Of a DNA stretch of 64,000 nucleotides, positions 34,453 through 44,628 are shown one piece after another. Every line of letters begins with the position of its first letter. Position 1 is the first letter of the stretch. Source of the DNA: an uncultured Duncaniella sp. (GTDB lineage: Bacteria > Bacteroidota > Bacteroidia > Bacteroidales > Muribaculaceae); contig NZ_CAJTQC010000014.1 in NCBI RefSeq assembly GCF_910578445.1, forward strand, positions 1 through 64,000, read 5' to 3'. The notes below the pieces were generated by a model, which was given only the letters and a program-made list of their open reading frames with translations, did not search any database and was not told the origin of the DNA. The position numbers were made by a program, and so were the translations under genes.

Positions 34453-35622
34453 ATGGATAATTTCTCACTATGCACTCCAACGAGATACGTATTCGGACGT
34501 GAAGCTGAATGTAAGGCCGCAGACCTCTGCCATGAGGCCGGATGGAAAAGCGTCATGATTGTCTACGGCGGACAGTCGGCGATACGAAGCGGACTGCTTG
34601 AACGCGTCAGAAAGTCACTTTCCGACACAGGCATCAAAGTCACAGAGCTTGGCGGCGTCCAGCCGAATCCTACGGATGACAAAGTATACGAAGGTATCGC
34701 CCTCGGACGTGAAACGGGAGTTGACGCGCTTCTTGCCGTTGGCGGAGGCTCTGTAATCGACACTGCAAAAGCCATTGCCGGCGGCATACCGTATGAAGGT
34801 GATTTCTGGGACTTCTATTGCGGCAAGTCAACCGTCACCAAGGCTCTTCCGTTAGGAGTTATCCTTACTATACCGGCAGCAGGAAGCGAAGGTAGCGGCA
34901 ACTCGGTCATCACACGCATCGACGGACTGCGAAAACTTTCATTGCGCACCGACACCGCACTGCGCCCGAAATTCGCATGCCTTAACCCGGAACTCACCTA
35001 TACACTCCCACCCTATCAGACAGCAAGCGGCATCGCCGACATGATGGTCCACATAATGGAGCGTTACTTCACCCCGACGGAAGGAGTGGAAGTAACCGAC
35101 CGTCTGTGTGAAGGACTGCTAAAAGCAATAATCGCAGAAGCCCCTAGAGTAATGGCCGAACCGGAGAACTACGACGCACGTGCAAACATAATGTGGAGCG
35201 GAACTCTTGCCCACAATGGAATCTGCGGATGCGGACGTCGCGAGGACTGGGCCTCACACTTCATCGAACATGAACTGAGCGCGCTTTATAACGTCACTCA
35301 CGGTGCAGGACTTGCCGTAATCACCCCCGCTTGGATGAGCTATGTCGGAGAACGCCGTCCGGCTAAAGTAGCCCAGTTCGCCCGACGGGTATTCGACGTG
35401 ACAGAAAGCGACGACCTCAAGGCTGCGATGGAAGGAATCAGACAGCTGCGCGAATTTTTCCATTCCATCGGGCTTCCGGTTTCAATGAAAGAACTCGGCA
35501 TAGAGAATCCGGATATCGAACTGCTCGTCAGAAAACTTCACGAGAACAAAGGACCGAAAATCGGTGGCTACCTGACGCTTGAAGCCGAAGACTCAAAGGC
35601 AATATTCATTCTCGCACAGTAA
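34453..35622 (+). CDS. Iron-containing alcohol dehydrogenase, YqhD/butanol dehydrogenase-like
   Basis: Protein of 389 residues of the group III iron-dependent alcohol dehydrogenase family. The cofactor-binding motif is GGGSVIDTAKAIA, and the metal site is built from the region GIADMMVHIMERYF, FIEHELSAL and YNVTHGAGLAVITPAWM, which supplies the usual Asp and three His. The ATG at 34453 is used; a TTG three codons upstream is in frame but less likely. The nearest characterised relatives reduce short-chain aldehydes or butanal with NAD(P)H. The physiological substrate is not clear. It is separated from mutB by a terminator. Confidence 0.85.
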   Translation: MDNFSLCTPTRYVFGREAECKAADLCHEAGWKSVMIVYGGQSAIRSGLLERVRKSLSDTGIKVTELGGVQPNPTDDKVYEGIALGRETGVDALLAVGGGSVIDTAKAIAGGIPYEGDFWDFYCGKSTVTKALPLGVILTIPAAGSEGSGNSVITRIDGLRKLSLRTDTALRPKFACLNPELTYTLPPYQTASGIADMMVHIMERYFTPTEGVEVTDRLCEGLLKAIIAEAPRVMAEPENYDARANIMWSGTLAHNGICGCGRREDWASHFIEHELSALYNVTHGAGLAVITPAWMSYVGERRPAKVAQFARRVFDVTESDDLKAAMEGIRQLREFFHSIGLPVSMKELGIENPDIELLVRKLHENKGPKIGGYLTLEAEDSKAIFILAQ

Positions 35623-35652
35623 TCCCACTCATGATTATAACACTATAGACTA

Positions 35653-35695
35653 AACGGCCTATGCAAGTTGATTTTGCATGGGCCGTTCGCATTTT
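35653..35695. terminator. Bidirectional terminator between the dehydrogenase and kup
   Basis: AACGGCCTATGCAA (35653-35666) pairs with TTGCATGGGCCGTT (35674-35687) with one wobble; ATTTTTC follows. Confidence 0.7.
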
Positions 35696-35715
35696 TCCAT
35701 AGCCAATATCCGCGT

Positions 35716-37680
35716 CTATTGTACGCGCATGATACGGCGTGGGATATGAGTGTTGATAATCAGCGGGACTGTCTCTATTTTCAAATTACTTGTGTCGAAT
35801 CCGAAAGCATTTCCGGCATCAAGCTCCATCCTGTGCAACAAGGCATGAAAGTTCATCAGGAATCTGTCGCGACTGTTACACTGGCTTGATGGTGAGAACA
35901 CGCGATGAATGATAATAAACCTGAAATCGCCTGATATGCCATGACTGCGTAGCGACGGATAATTACTTGTCAGGTCAATCAGCCCGTCTTCAACCATATC
36001 CTCGATAGCCTGACGAAGATAAACGCTTAACTGTGGTTGAATCCTGAATCCGATACGGAATTTGAAACTTGTAATAGTATCCGGCACTATAACAGTCCGC
36101 TCATATTCCAATGTATCAGGATTGTCGGTAAACTCGACACGCAGTATCCAGTAATGGTCGGCCCGTTTGGGCTGCTTGTTGACAATTGAATAAATCAGCT
36201 TGCTTTCAACTTCACAGGCATTGTCCGAACGGCTCATATACACAAGGTTAGAAGCATACTTTGGTATTTCCTTATCTGATTTTATATCCTTGATAATATC
36301 GGTATAATCGTCGAACGACCTGTATTCTATGTATTTACGTCTGATTCTTGTTGCCTTGCGCCACACAAGCATCACACCACACACCAGTCCGGCTATCAAC
36401 AGGGTAAACCAGCCTCCGTGTGTGAATTTAAACATATTGGCCACGAAAAACGCGCCCTCTATCAAGGTGAAAACGACCGTAAAGACTCCGACCATCCATA
36501 GCTTCACACCCTTATGCCTGAGATACAAGGCGAGAAGTATCGTTGTCATAAGCATGGTGACAGTGATTGCAAGGCCATAGGCCGCTTCCATATGGCCGGA
36601 AGTCCGGAAGATGACAACCGTCAGGATACATCCTATATACAAAAAGCCGTTTACAAGTGGAATGTATAACTGCCCCTTTACCGTAGACGGGTATTTAATG
36701 CGCAGACGAGGCCAGAAATCGAGACTCATGGCCTCGCTGAATATAGTGAACGACCCGCTCAGCAATGCCTGACTCGCAATGATGGCAGCTCCGGTGCTGA
36801 TAATGATTCCGGCAGGCAGAAACCACCGAGGCATGACCCCGTAGAACGGATTGACTCCTTCGGGATAGCCTGAGGCTTGAGATATTATCCATGCCCCCTG
36901 ACCGAGATAATTAAGTATCAGCATGAGTTTCACGAACAGCCAGCTGTATGTGATGTTCATTCTGCCGCAGTGACCAAGATCCGAATATAGGGCCTCAGCA
37001 CCTGTCGTACACAAGAACACAGCTCCAAGAATCATAAACCAACCCGGATAATCCACCAGAAGCCTTACGGCATACCAAGGATTGAAAGCCTTCATGATTG
37101 CCCAATGATCAGAGAGATGTACCACACCGAGGATTCCGAGCATGAGAAACCAAGCAAGCATAAACGGGCCGAAAAACTTTCCGATAGCCTTAGTCCCGAG
37201 ACGCTGCACAAGGAATATGCCTGAAATAATCACTATCACAATCGGCATGACAGGCGCGTCGGGATTGAGATCCCTCAGCCCTTCTATGGCCGAAGTGACC
37301 GTCATGGCAGGCGTGATGACTCCGTCGGCAATCAATGCGCTTGCCCCGACGGCTGCGAGAATGTAAATCCATTTCCGCTTCAAGCCCTTTATAAGCGAAT
37401 AGAGCGCAAGGATGCCGCCCTCCCCCTTATTGTCGGCGCGCAGAGCGATGACAACATATTTCAGCGTCGTCTGCAATGTCAGTGTCCATATAACACACGA
37501 CACAGCACCTATCACGTAGTCAGGCCCATAGCCGTGGTCAACACCCATGATGGCCTTCATTACATAGAGAGGCGAAGTCCCTATATCACCGAAAACAATA
37601 CCTATCGCCACCAATAGCGCCGCAATGGTGACACGATGAATATGTTGATTCTGACGTGTGGTTGTTGTTTCTGTCTGCAT
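35716..37680 (-). CDS. kup: KUP-type potassium uptake protein
   Basis: Integral membrane protein of 654 residues with about 12 hydrophobic helices in the first 460 residues and a cytoplasmic C-terminal domain of about 190. The signature GIVFGDIGTSPLYVMKAIMG near the N-terminus, ADNKGEGGILALYSLI and GALSSAL-like later pieces (TGAEALYSDLGHCGR) identify the KUP/HAK/KT family, which imports K+ by proton symport. It is a single gene, divergent from uvrB. The promoter is not obvious. No Kup-associated c-di-AMP riboswitch could be recognised in the 260-base gap to uvrB. Confidence 0.93.
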   Translation of the reverse strand: MQTETTTTRQNQHIHRVTIAALLVAIGIVFGDIGTSPLYVMKAIMGVDHGYGPDYVIGAVSCVIWTLTLQTTLKYVVIALRADNKGEGGILALYSLIKGLKRKWIYILAAVGASALIADGVITPAMTVTSAIEGLRDLNPDAPVMPIVIVIISGIFLVQRLGTKAIGKFFGPFMLAWFLMLGILGVVHLSDHWAIMKAFNPWYAVRLLVDYPGWFMILGAVFLCTTGAEALYSDLGHCGRMNITYSWLFVKLMLILNYLGQGAWIISQASGYPEGVNPFYGVMPRWFLPAGIIISTGAAIIASQALLSGSFTIFSEAMSLDFWPRLRIKYPSTVKGQLYIPLVNGFLYIGCILTVVIFRTSGHMEAAYGLAITVTMLMTTILLALYLRHKGVKLWMVGVFTVVFTLIEGAFFVANMFKFTHGGWFTLLIAGLVCGVMLVWRKATRIRRKYIEYRSFDDYTDIIKDIKSDKEIPKYASNLVYMSRSDNACEVESKLIYSIVNKQPKRADHYWILRVEFTDNPDTLEYERTVIVPDTITSFKFRIGFRIQPQLSVYLRQAIEDMVEDGLIDLTSNYPSLRSHGISGDFRFIIIHRVFSPSSQCNSRDRFLMNFHALLHRMELDAGNAFGFDTSNLKIETVPLIINTHIPRRIMRVQ

Positions 37681-37927
37681 AATGTGTCAAACGTGTTATA
37701 TCAACATTATAAACCATCATATCGCAAAAATTGTTCCGGCGACAACATCACTTTGTTATGAATGAACAACTTAAACGATACGCTGTTACGGACAATCTAT
37801 CTTTTCCCAACCGTCGATCAATGCCATTGTCAGCAAACTGACCCCGTCAGGAGAATACATTTGCAAATAGTCCATAAAAATTCTTAGCAGATGGAATTTA
37901 CCTATAGGATATTATGAGTAATTTCCG

Positions 37928-37935
37928 TAATTTTG
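37928..37935 (+). promoter_or_regulatory. Candidate -7 element of uvrB
   Basis: TAATTTTG ends 6 bases before the uvrB ATG. A second match, TACATTTG, lies at 37856-37863. Neither has a TTTG at the right distance, so the real promoter is uncertain. Confidence 0.3.
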
Positions 37936-37941
37936 TAGGTT

Positions 37942-40041
37942 ATGAAATTCGAGTTATCTTCACAATATCAGCCGACAGGCGACCAGCCTCAGGCCATCGA
38001 GCAGCTTGTGGCAGGAATCGAAGCCGGGGAGAAGGCACAGACACTCCTCGGTGTGACCGGTTCCGGCAAGACTTTCACAATGGCCAACGTCATTGCCCGG
38101 ATTGAAAAACCCACCCTCATCCTCAGCCACAACAAGACACTTGCGGCACAGCTCTACAGCGAGTTCAAGGGATTTTTCCCCAACAACTCGGTGCAGTATT
38201 TCGTGTCGTACTACGACTATTACCAGCCGGAAGCCTATATACCGACAGTCGACAAATATATCGAAAAAGACCTCATGATAAATGATGAGATTGAGAAACT
38301 GCGTCTGTCGACAGTGTCGGCTCTACTTTCAGGCCGAAAAGATGTCATCGTCGTCTCGTCCGTCTCGTGTCTCTACGGCATGGGCAATCCAGAAGACTTC
38401 GACAGTAATGTCGTGACTGTAAAAGTCGGCCAGAAGATAACACGCAACAAATTCCTCCGCTCCCTTGTCGGGTCGTTGTACTCACGCAATGAGGTCGAAC
38501 TATCGCGCGGAACATTCCGCGTCAAAGGCGACACCGTCGACATCCGCCTCGCGTATGAAGAAATCATTGTGCGCGTCACCTTCTGGGGCGATGAAATAGA
38601 ATCCATCAAGACCCTCCACCCCGACGACAACACATCGCTCGGCTCTCACGACATATTCCAGATATATCCGGCCAACCTATTTGTCACCTCACCCGAACGC
38701 ATGGGTTCGGCAATAGGCCAGATTGAACTCGACCTCGGCGAGCAATATAACTATTTCATGCGCGAGGCTAAGGAAATGGAGGCCAAACGACTCCTCGAAC
38801 GAGTGACCTACGATGTCGAGATGCTCCGTGAGGTCGGCCATTGTTCAGGGATAGAAAATTACAGCCGCTATTTCGACGGACGGCAGCCCGGCATGCGCCC
38901 GTTCTGTCTCCTCGACTACTTCCCGAAAGACTTCCTGACCATCATCGACGAGAGCCATGTGACCCTCCCGCAGTGCCGTGCGATGTATGGAGGCGACCTG
39001 TCGAGAAAGATGAATCTCGTAGAATATGGATTCCGGCTGCCGGCGGCCCTTGACAACCGTCCGCTGAAATTCGATGAGTTCGAAAAACTGACACCACAGG
39101 TGCTGTATGTCAGCGCTACCCCCGCCGACTATGAACTTGAAAAATGCGAGGGTGTGGTGGTCGAACAGATTATCCGTCCCACAGGTCTGCTTGATCCTAT
39201 TATAGAAGTGCGCCCGTCGCTCAACCAGATTGACGACCTGCTCCATGAAATCAACGAGCGCATCGAACGCGACGAACGTGTGCTTGTCACCACCCTTACC
39301 AAAAGAATGGCCGAAGAGCTTAACGACTACCTCACGAGACTGCGCATAAAGACAGCCTACATCCACAGCGATGTCGACACCCTTGACCGCATCAAGATTC
39401 TCGACGGCCTGAGAGCCGGAGAATTCGACGTGCTTGTCGGTGTCAATCTGTTGCGTGAAGGCCTCGACCTTCCGGAAGTTTCTCTCGTAGCCATCCTCGA
39501 TGCCGACAAGGAGGGATTCCTGCGAAGCCACCGATCGCTCACGCAGACTGTCGGCCGCGCCGCACGTAACCTCAACGGCACTGTCATAATGTATGCCGAC
39601 AAGATTACAGATTCAATGCAACAGACCATCGACGAGACTGCTCGCCGACGCGCTGTCCAGCTCGCCTACAATGAAGAACACGGCATCACACCTCAAGCCA
39701 TCATAAAGGCACGCAATTCAATCATCGGACTTGAAACCGACGACGAGACTACAGATAAACTCAAGCCAAACCGCCAGCGCACGGCCTCCGGCAAGGAGCA
39801 AAAGACCGGGCGCTCGAAAGCCCCTGTCCCCTATGCCGAGGAATATGGCACGAAAGTCAACCTTGCCGCCGACCCTGTCATGCCATACCTGTCGGCCGAT
39901 GCACTCCAGAAGCTCATCACCAAACGCCGTCTGGATATGGTCGAAGCCGCCAAACGCATGGATTTCATCGAAGCCGCCCGTCTGCGCGACGAAGTTCTCG
40001 CGATGGAGGACCAGCTTTCAAAAATGCCGGCCGAGGAATGA
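37942..40041 (+). CDS. uvrB: UvrABC system protein B
   Basis: Protein of 699 residues, the damage-verifying helicase-like subunit of nucleotide excision repair. The Walker A motif is GVTGSGKTFTMANV, the beta-hairpin region reads YYDYYQPEAYIP, motif II is TIIDESHVTLPQ, and motif VI QTVGRAARN. The C-terminal UVR domain (MVEAAKRMDFIEAARLRDEVLAMEDQL) binds UvrC. Between about 600 and 640 there is a basic low-complexity linker. It is followed by a YgiQ gene 64 bases downstream with no terminator between, so the two are probably cotranscribed. Confidence 0.96.
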   Translation: MKFELSSQYQPTGDQPQAIEQLVAGIEAGEKAQTLLGVTGSGKTFTMANVIARIEKPTLILSHNKTLAAQLYSEFKGFFPNNSVQYFVSYYDYYQPEAYIPTVDKYIEKDLMINDEIEKLRLSTVSALLSGRKDVIVVSSVSCLYGMGNPEDFDSNVVTVKVGQKITRNKFLRSLVGSLYSRNEVELSRGTFRVKGDTVDIRLAYEEIIVRVTFWGDEIESIKTLHPDDNTSLGSHDIFQIYPANLFVTSPERMGSAIGQIELDLGEQYNYFMREAKEMEAKRLLERVTYDVEMLREVGHCSGIENYSRYFDGRQPGMRPFCLLDYFPKDFLTIIDESHVTLPQCRAMYGGDLSRKMNLVEYGFRLPAALDNRPLKFDEFEKLTPQVLYVSATPADYELEKCEGVVVEQIIRPTGLLDPIIEVRPSLNQIDDLLHEINERIERDERVLVTTLTKRMAEELNDYLTRLRIKTAYIHSDVDTLDRIKILDGLRAGEFDVLVGVNLLREGLDLPEVSLVAILDADKEGFLRSHRSLTQTVGRAARNLNGTVIMYADKITDSMQQTIDETARRRAVQLAYNEEHGITPQAIIKARNSIIGLETDDETTDKLKPNRQRTASGKEQKTGRSKAPVPYAEEYGTKVNLAADPVMPYLSADALQKLITKRRLDMVEAAKRMDFIEAARLRDEVLAMEDQLSKMPAEE

Positions 40042-40105
40042 CAACCAGACAACATGAAATCCAATCCAGATAACCACCCACAAAATCTAAACAAATTATA
40101 TAAAT

Positions 40106-42004
40106 ATGTATAACACATCCAAGACTAACAGACCGGCTGCCAACCGCGCTCCATATCCTTCCGCCGACAGGTTTCTGCCAACCAGCGTCAAGGAAATGAA
40201 AGCTCTGGGCTGGGACCACGTAGATATTGTCCTTTTTTCAGGAGATGCCTATGTCGACCATCCGTCATTCGGTGCTGCCGTGCTCGGACGTGTGCTTCAG
40301 GACGCAGGCTACAATGTGGCCATAGTGCCACAGCCCAACTGGCAGGATGACCTCCGTGATTTCAAAAAGTTCGGAGCTCCGAGACTCTTTTTCGGGGTAT
40401 CGGCAGGAGCTATGGACTCGATGGTCAACCACTACACTGCCGCACGCCGCCGCCGCAGTGATGACGCATATACACCCGGCGGACGCCACGGAGCGCGCCC
40501 TGACTATCCGACGATAGTCTATTCAAAAATACTCCGTGAACTCTATCCCGACACTCCTATCATAGCCGGAGGAATCGAAGCCTCCATGCGCCGACTGAGC
40601 CACTATGATTACTGGGAGGACCGTCTGCGCCCCTCGCTCCTCGCCGACTGCGAAGCCGACATTATCAGCTATGGCATGGGCGAGAAAATAATAGTCGAGA
40701 TAGCCCGGATGCTCGACGAAGGCACACCCCTGTCATCAATGACAGACCTGCCGCAAACTGTCATCCGCATATCGGAGGCCGATTTTTCAGCCGGTAAAGA
40801 CGATATAATTCTCCACTCTTTCGCCGACTGCCTACGCGACAAGCGACTTCAGGCGGAGAACTTCAAACACATCGAACAGCAGAGCAACGCAATGCACGGC
40901 CGGACTCTATGGCAGCTCCACAACGGCTTTTGGGTGAAAGTCAACCCGATGTATCCACCAATGACCACCGAAGAAATCGATGCCTCGTTCGACCTTCCAT
41001 ATACACGTCTGCCACACCCGCGCTACAAGGACAAACGCATTCCGGCCTACGAGATGATACGCCATTCGGTCAACATCCACCGAGGCTGTTTCGGAGGCTG
41101 CTCATTCTGCACCATCTCGGCACATCAGGGTAAGTTCATCGCATCGAGGAGCAAGGAGTCGGTGTTGCGTGAAGTCAGAAAGGTCACACAGATGCCCGAT
41201 TTCAAAGGCTATATCAGCGATGTCGGTGCACCGAGCGCAAACATGTACCGCATGGGAGGCAAGAATCTCGCTATATGCGAAAAATGCCTCAAACCGTCGT
41301 GCCTCCACCCGAAAGTATGTCCGAACCTCAACACCGACCACCGTCCGCTGCTCGACCTCTACCATGCCGTGGATGCAATTCCCGGGATAAAGAAATCGTT
41401 TATCGGCAGCGGTGTCCGCTATGACCTGTCCATGCACCATACAGGAGACCCGGTGATTGATGCCGCCAACCGACAATATAACGAAGAACTTATCACATCA
41501 CATGTCTCCGGCCGACTCAAAGTGGCCCCTGAACACACCTCAGACACGGTGCTCAACATGATGCGCAAGCCCTCGTTCCAGCTCTATCACGAGTTCAGCC
41601 GCTTCTTTGAGCGTGTCAACTCGCGCCACGGACTAAAACAGCAACTAATCCCCTACTTCATTTCGTCGCATCCGGCATGTCGCGAAGTTGACATGGCCGA
41701 GCTTGCAGCCGAGACCAAGGAGCTCAATCTGCATCTTGAGCAGGTGCAGGACTTCACTCCTACCCCCATGACCCTCTCGACGGAGATATATTACACCGGC
41801 TATCACCCCTACACAGGAGAGAAAGTCTTCACGGCCATCACTCCGGATGAAAAACTCGCCCAGCGAAAATATTTCTTCTGGTATGACCGTGCCTACCGCC
41901 CCGACATAATGCGTTCGCTCCAGCGCCTCCACCGTCCCGACCTGCTCAAACGCCTCTTCCCTCAGCAGGCCTCGCATCCTTACAGGAAAAACGCAAAGAG
42001 ATGA
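40106..42004 (+). CDS. YgiQ family radical SAM protein
   Basis: Protein of 632 residues. The radical SAM cluster motif is CFGGCSFCTI (CxxxCxxC) at about 331-338, preceded by a cobalamin-like N-terminal Rossmann region (DIVLFSGDAYVDHPSFGAAVLGRVL), as in the YgiQ/UPF0313 family. Other conserved features are GGIEASMRRLSHYDYW and HVSGRLKVAPEH. A second Cys cluster (CEKCLKPSCLHPKVC) follows the SAM domain. The reaction of this family is not established. It is likely cotranscribed with uvrB. Confidence 0.9.
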   Translation: MYNTSKTNRPAANRAPYPSADRFLPTSVKEMKALGWDHVDIVLFSGDAYVDHPSFGAAVLGRVLQDAGYNVAIVPQPNWQDDLRDFKKFGAPRLFFGVSAGAMDSMVNHYTAARRRRSDDAYTPGGRHGARPDYPTIVYSKILRELYPDTPIIAGGIEASMRRLSHYDYWEDRLRPSLLADCEADIISYGMGEKIIVEIARMLDEGTPLSSMTDLPQTVIRISEADFSAGKDDIILHSFADCLRDKRLQAENFKHIEQQSNAMHGRTLWQLHNGFWVKVNPMYPPMTTEEIDASFDLPYTRLPHPRYKDKRIPAYEMIRHSVNIHRGCFGGCSFCTISAHQGKFIASRSKESVLREVRKVTQMPDFKGYISDVGAPSANMYRMGGKNLAICEKCLKPSCLHPKVCPNLNTDHRPLLDLYHAVDAIPGIKKSFIGSGVRYDLSMHHTGDPVIDAANRQYNEELITSHVSGRLKVAPEHTSDTVLNMMRKPSFQLYHEFSRFFERVNSRHGLKQQLIPYFISSHPACREVDMAELAAETKELNLHLEQVQDFTPTPMTLSTEIYYTGYHPYTGEKVFTAITPDEKLAQRKYFFWYDRAYRPDIMRSLQRLHRPDLLKRLFPQQASHPYRKNAKR

Positions 42005-42074
42005 CAGTAGAGCCAGACAATATCCAACAGCTCTGTATGTTGGTGTATTGTCAGCATTGAAATATACCGCAACA

Positions 42075-42125
42075 AAGACGAGGCTGCATCCCACTTCATC
42101 ATCCGGGAAACAGCCTCTCTTCTTT
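42075..42125. terminator. Terminator between ygiQ-like gene and ahpC
   Basis: GAGGCTG (42080-42086) pairs with CAGCCTC (42111-42117), with AAAG-type and CTTCTTT flanks on the two sides. The loop is long. Confidence 0.55.
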
Positions 42126-42145
42126 AGCGCTTAACGGTCATCAAT

Positions 42146-42712
42146 CTAAATCTTACCGACAAGATCAATGCCGGGTTTGAGGGTTTCTTTGCCGGGTTTC
42201 CAGCGAGCGGGACAGACTTGATCGCCGTGTTCGGCTACAAACTGCGCGGCTTCGAGCTTACGGAGAAGCTCCTCGGCATTACGTCCGATGCCGTTGTCCT
42301 GAATTTCGGCAATCTTGATTTTACCTTCAGGATTGATGACAAATGTGCCTCGGTAAGACATAAAGTCATCCGAGTTGAGCACACCGAAATATTCGGAAAG
42401 CACGCCCGTCTTGTCGGCGAGCATCGGGAATTTCACTTTCTTGATTGAATCACTCGCATCGTGCCATGCCTTATGTGTAAACTGGCTGTCGGTGCTGACG
42501 CTATAGACCTCCGCTCCGAGTTCCTTGAATTTTTCATAGTTATCGGCCATATCAACCAACTCGGTCGGACAAACAAACGTGAAATCTGCCGGATAGAAAA
42601 ACAGGATTGACCATTTGCCCTTGAGGTCAGCATCGGTCACTTTCTTAAAATTTCCGTCGACAAAAGCTTCGACGGAAAATTGAGGGAGTTCTTGATTAAT
42701 GATTGTCTGCAT
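42146..42712 (-). CDS. ahpC: Alkyl hydroperoxide reductase subunit C (2-Cys peroxiredoxin)
   Basis: Protein of 188 residues from the ATG at 42710-42712 (MQTIINQELPQFSVEAF, the conserved family start); an upstream reading adds 20 unlikely residues. The peroxidatic cysteine is Cys48 in DFTFVCPTELVD and the resolving cysteine Cys167 in QVCPARWKPG. It reduces H2O2, organic peroxides and peroxynitrite, normally recharged by AhpF. No ahpF lies next to it on the upstream side, and downstream the gene meets a convergent terminator, so a separate reductase is implied. OxyR control is usual in Bacteroides, but no site was recognised. Confidence 0.95.
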   Translation of the reverse strand: MQTIINQELPQFSVEAFVDGNFKKVTDADLKGKWSILFFYPADFTFVCPTELVDMADNYEKFKELGAEVYSVSTDSQFTHKAWHDASDSIKKVKFPMLADKTGVLSEYFGVLNSDDFMSYRGTFVINPEGKIKIAEIQDNGIGRNAEELLRKLEAAQFVAEHGDQVCPARWKPGKETLKPGIDLVGKI

Positions 42713-42948
42713 AATCGGTATTTGTTTTTTAGTAGAATAAACGAAGGCTTCAAAAGCCCTACCCAACGGCAACCACGCAACCTTGTGACAGCCGTTGAAT
42801 CATCGTATGAAGAAACAAAAGCCTCACAAAAATGGTTCGATTTTCACCGGATTTACCTTTTCACTTAATTTTATCGCAACTTAAAGTATTATAAATAGTT
42901 AAAAGCTATCATTTAGCTATAATAATGTATAGATTATAGAAAACTTCA
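42713..42948. other. ahpC upstream region, no gene
   Basis: No coding signal is seen. No full TTTG/TAnnTTTG promoter for ahpC was found on the minus strand; an activator-dependent promoter is possible. Confidence 0.35.
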
Positions 42949-42979
42949 TTGTTTTATTCACATTTTTATGTTAATTTTG
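42949..42979 (+). promoter_or_regulatory. Promoter of rprX-rprY
   Basis: TTG (42949-42951), 20-base spacer, TAATTTTG (42972-42979). It gives a leader of about 140 bases with a small GTCCG/CGGAT hairpin near 43084-43097. Confidence 0.5.
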
Positions 42980-43125
42980 ACGCGAAATGTTAACGCGATT
43001 GAAACTTGTTTGAAAAAATTCACAACAATTATACATTGCAATTGTTAACATATTAAATATCCACACAAATCTCCAAGTGAAAGTCCGTTCGCGGATGACA
43101 CACCTACATATATTTAAAAGAGAGA

Positions 43126-44622
43126 ATGAAAAAGTCAACTATCTGGTTTCTGACCATCATAATGGCGCTAACTTTCATCGGACTGCTCTATATACAGATA
43201 ATGTATATGAACAACATGAAGAAAATGCGTGACGACCAGTTTGCGGAGGGCGTGAAACGCTCCCTCTATGCCGTCAGCACCCGCCTTGAACAGGATGAGA
43301 CCAAACATTTTCTTGAAGAAGACATCGCTTCGATGGAGACCCAGTTCTATCCGCGCACAAATGCCGACGGAACTGTCGATATGAACTATAACTTCACCAC
43401 TTACGACGGGACAAACTATGACCTCACGCTTAAAGGAAGCAACGACAAGCCCAAAGGCAACAGTTCGATGCGCGAAATCATGCGCGGGAAATATCTATAT
43501 CAGAAAGGATTGCTCGACGAAGTAATTTTCAACATCATCACCCAATCCAGCAACCGTCCGATAAGCGAACGCGCCGACTCGGCCGAAGTCAACAGCTACC
43601 TGCGTTCAGAACTCGACAACAACGGGCTTACTCTCCCCTTTGAATTCGCCGTAGTCAACCGTGTCGGAGGGATAGTCTACCGTTCGGGAGGATACCATCC
43701 AACCCTGAGCGATGAGAATTCGATGTTCATACAGACACTCTTTCCAAACGACCCGAAAAACAAAATGTATTATCTCAAAGTCTACTTCCCGACAAAGAGT
43801 GACTATATTTTCGGGTCGATACGCTTCATGATACCGTCGTTTATCTTCACGTTCATACTGCTTGTGACATTCCTCTGCACGATTATCCTCGCATTCAGGC
43901 AGAAAAAACTCACCGAGATGAAAAACGACTTCATCAACAACATGACCCACGAGTTCAAGACCCCAATCTCGACCATATCACTCGCGGCACAGATGCTCAA
44001 CGACGGGGCCGTGCTGAAATCTCCGGCCATGCTCTCACACATATCCACGGTGATTAACGACGAGACAAAACGTCTGCGTTTCCAAGTGGAAAAAGTGTTA
44101 CAGATGTCAATGTTTGAACGCCAGAAAGCCACATTGCGCCTGCAACATGTCGATGCAAACGTCCTGATTGCAAATATCACCTCGACGTTCAAGCTCAAAG
44201 TAGAGAAATATGGCGGAAAAATCGATGCGGTGCTTGACGCCGAGGAATCAACCGTCAATGTCGATGAAATGCACTTCACAAATGTGATTTTCAATCTACT
44301 CGACAATGCAGTCAAATATCGCCGTGAAGATGTCCCACTCAGACTGACGGTCAGCACGCGCGATGTAAGCGTCCACAACAACGAACGCATAGCCATAACC
44401 ATCAGCGACAATGGCATAGGCATGAAGCGTGAGGACTTGAAAAAAATATTCGAAAAATTCTATCGCGTATCCACCGGCAACCGCCACGACGTGAAAGGCT
44501 TCGGCCTCGGACTTGCGTATGTCAAGAAAATGGTCGGAGAACTCGGCGGAGAAATCAACGTGGAAAGCGAACTCAATGTAGGAACAAAATTTATAATAAC
44601 ATTACCAATAACTAAAAACTAA
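43126..44622 (+). CDS. rprX: Sensor histidine kinase, RprX-like
   Basis: Membrane kinase of 498 residues. One transmembrane helix lies at about 6-27 and another at about 236-262, enclosing a periplasmic sensor of roughly 210 residues of no named family. HisKA follows with His275 in NNMTHEFKTPIS, then HATPase_c with N-box FNLLDNAVKYR, G1 DNGIGM and G2 GFGLGLAYVKKMV. The overall match, and the partner regulator next door, agree with the RprX/RprY system of Bacteroides fragilis, linked to stress and oxidation responses. The regulator starts 6 bases after the stop. Confidence 0.88.
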   Translation: MKKSTIWFLTIIMALTFIGLLYIQIMYMNNMKKMRDDQFAEGVKRSLYAVSTRLEQDETKHFLEEDIASMETQFYPRTNADGTVDMNYNFTTYDGTNYDLTLKGSNDKPKGNSSMREIMRGKYLYQKGLLDEVIFNIITQSSNRPISERADSAEVNSYLRSELDNNGLTLPFEFAVVNRVGGIVYRSGGYHPTLSDENSMFIQTLFPNDPKNKMYYLKVYFPTKSDYIFGSIRFMIPSFIFTFILLVTFLCTIILAFRQKKLTEMKNDFINNMTHEFKTPISTISLAAQMLNDGAVLKSPAMLSHISTVINDETKRLRFQVEKVLQMSMFERQKATLRLQHVDANVLIANITSTFKLKVEKYGGKIDAVLDAEESTVNVDEMHFTNVIFNLLDNAVKYRREDVPLRLTVSTRDVSVHNNERIAITISDNGIGMKREDLKKIFEKFYRVSTGNRHDVKGFGLGLAYVKKMVGELGGEINVESELNVGTKFIITLPITKN

Positions 44623-44628
44623 AGAACT

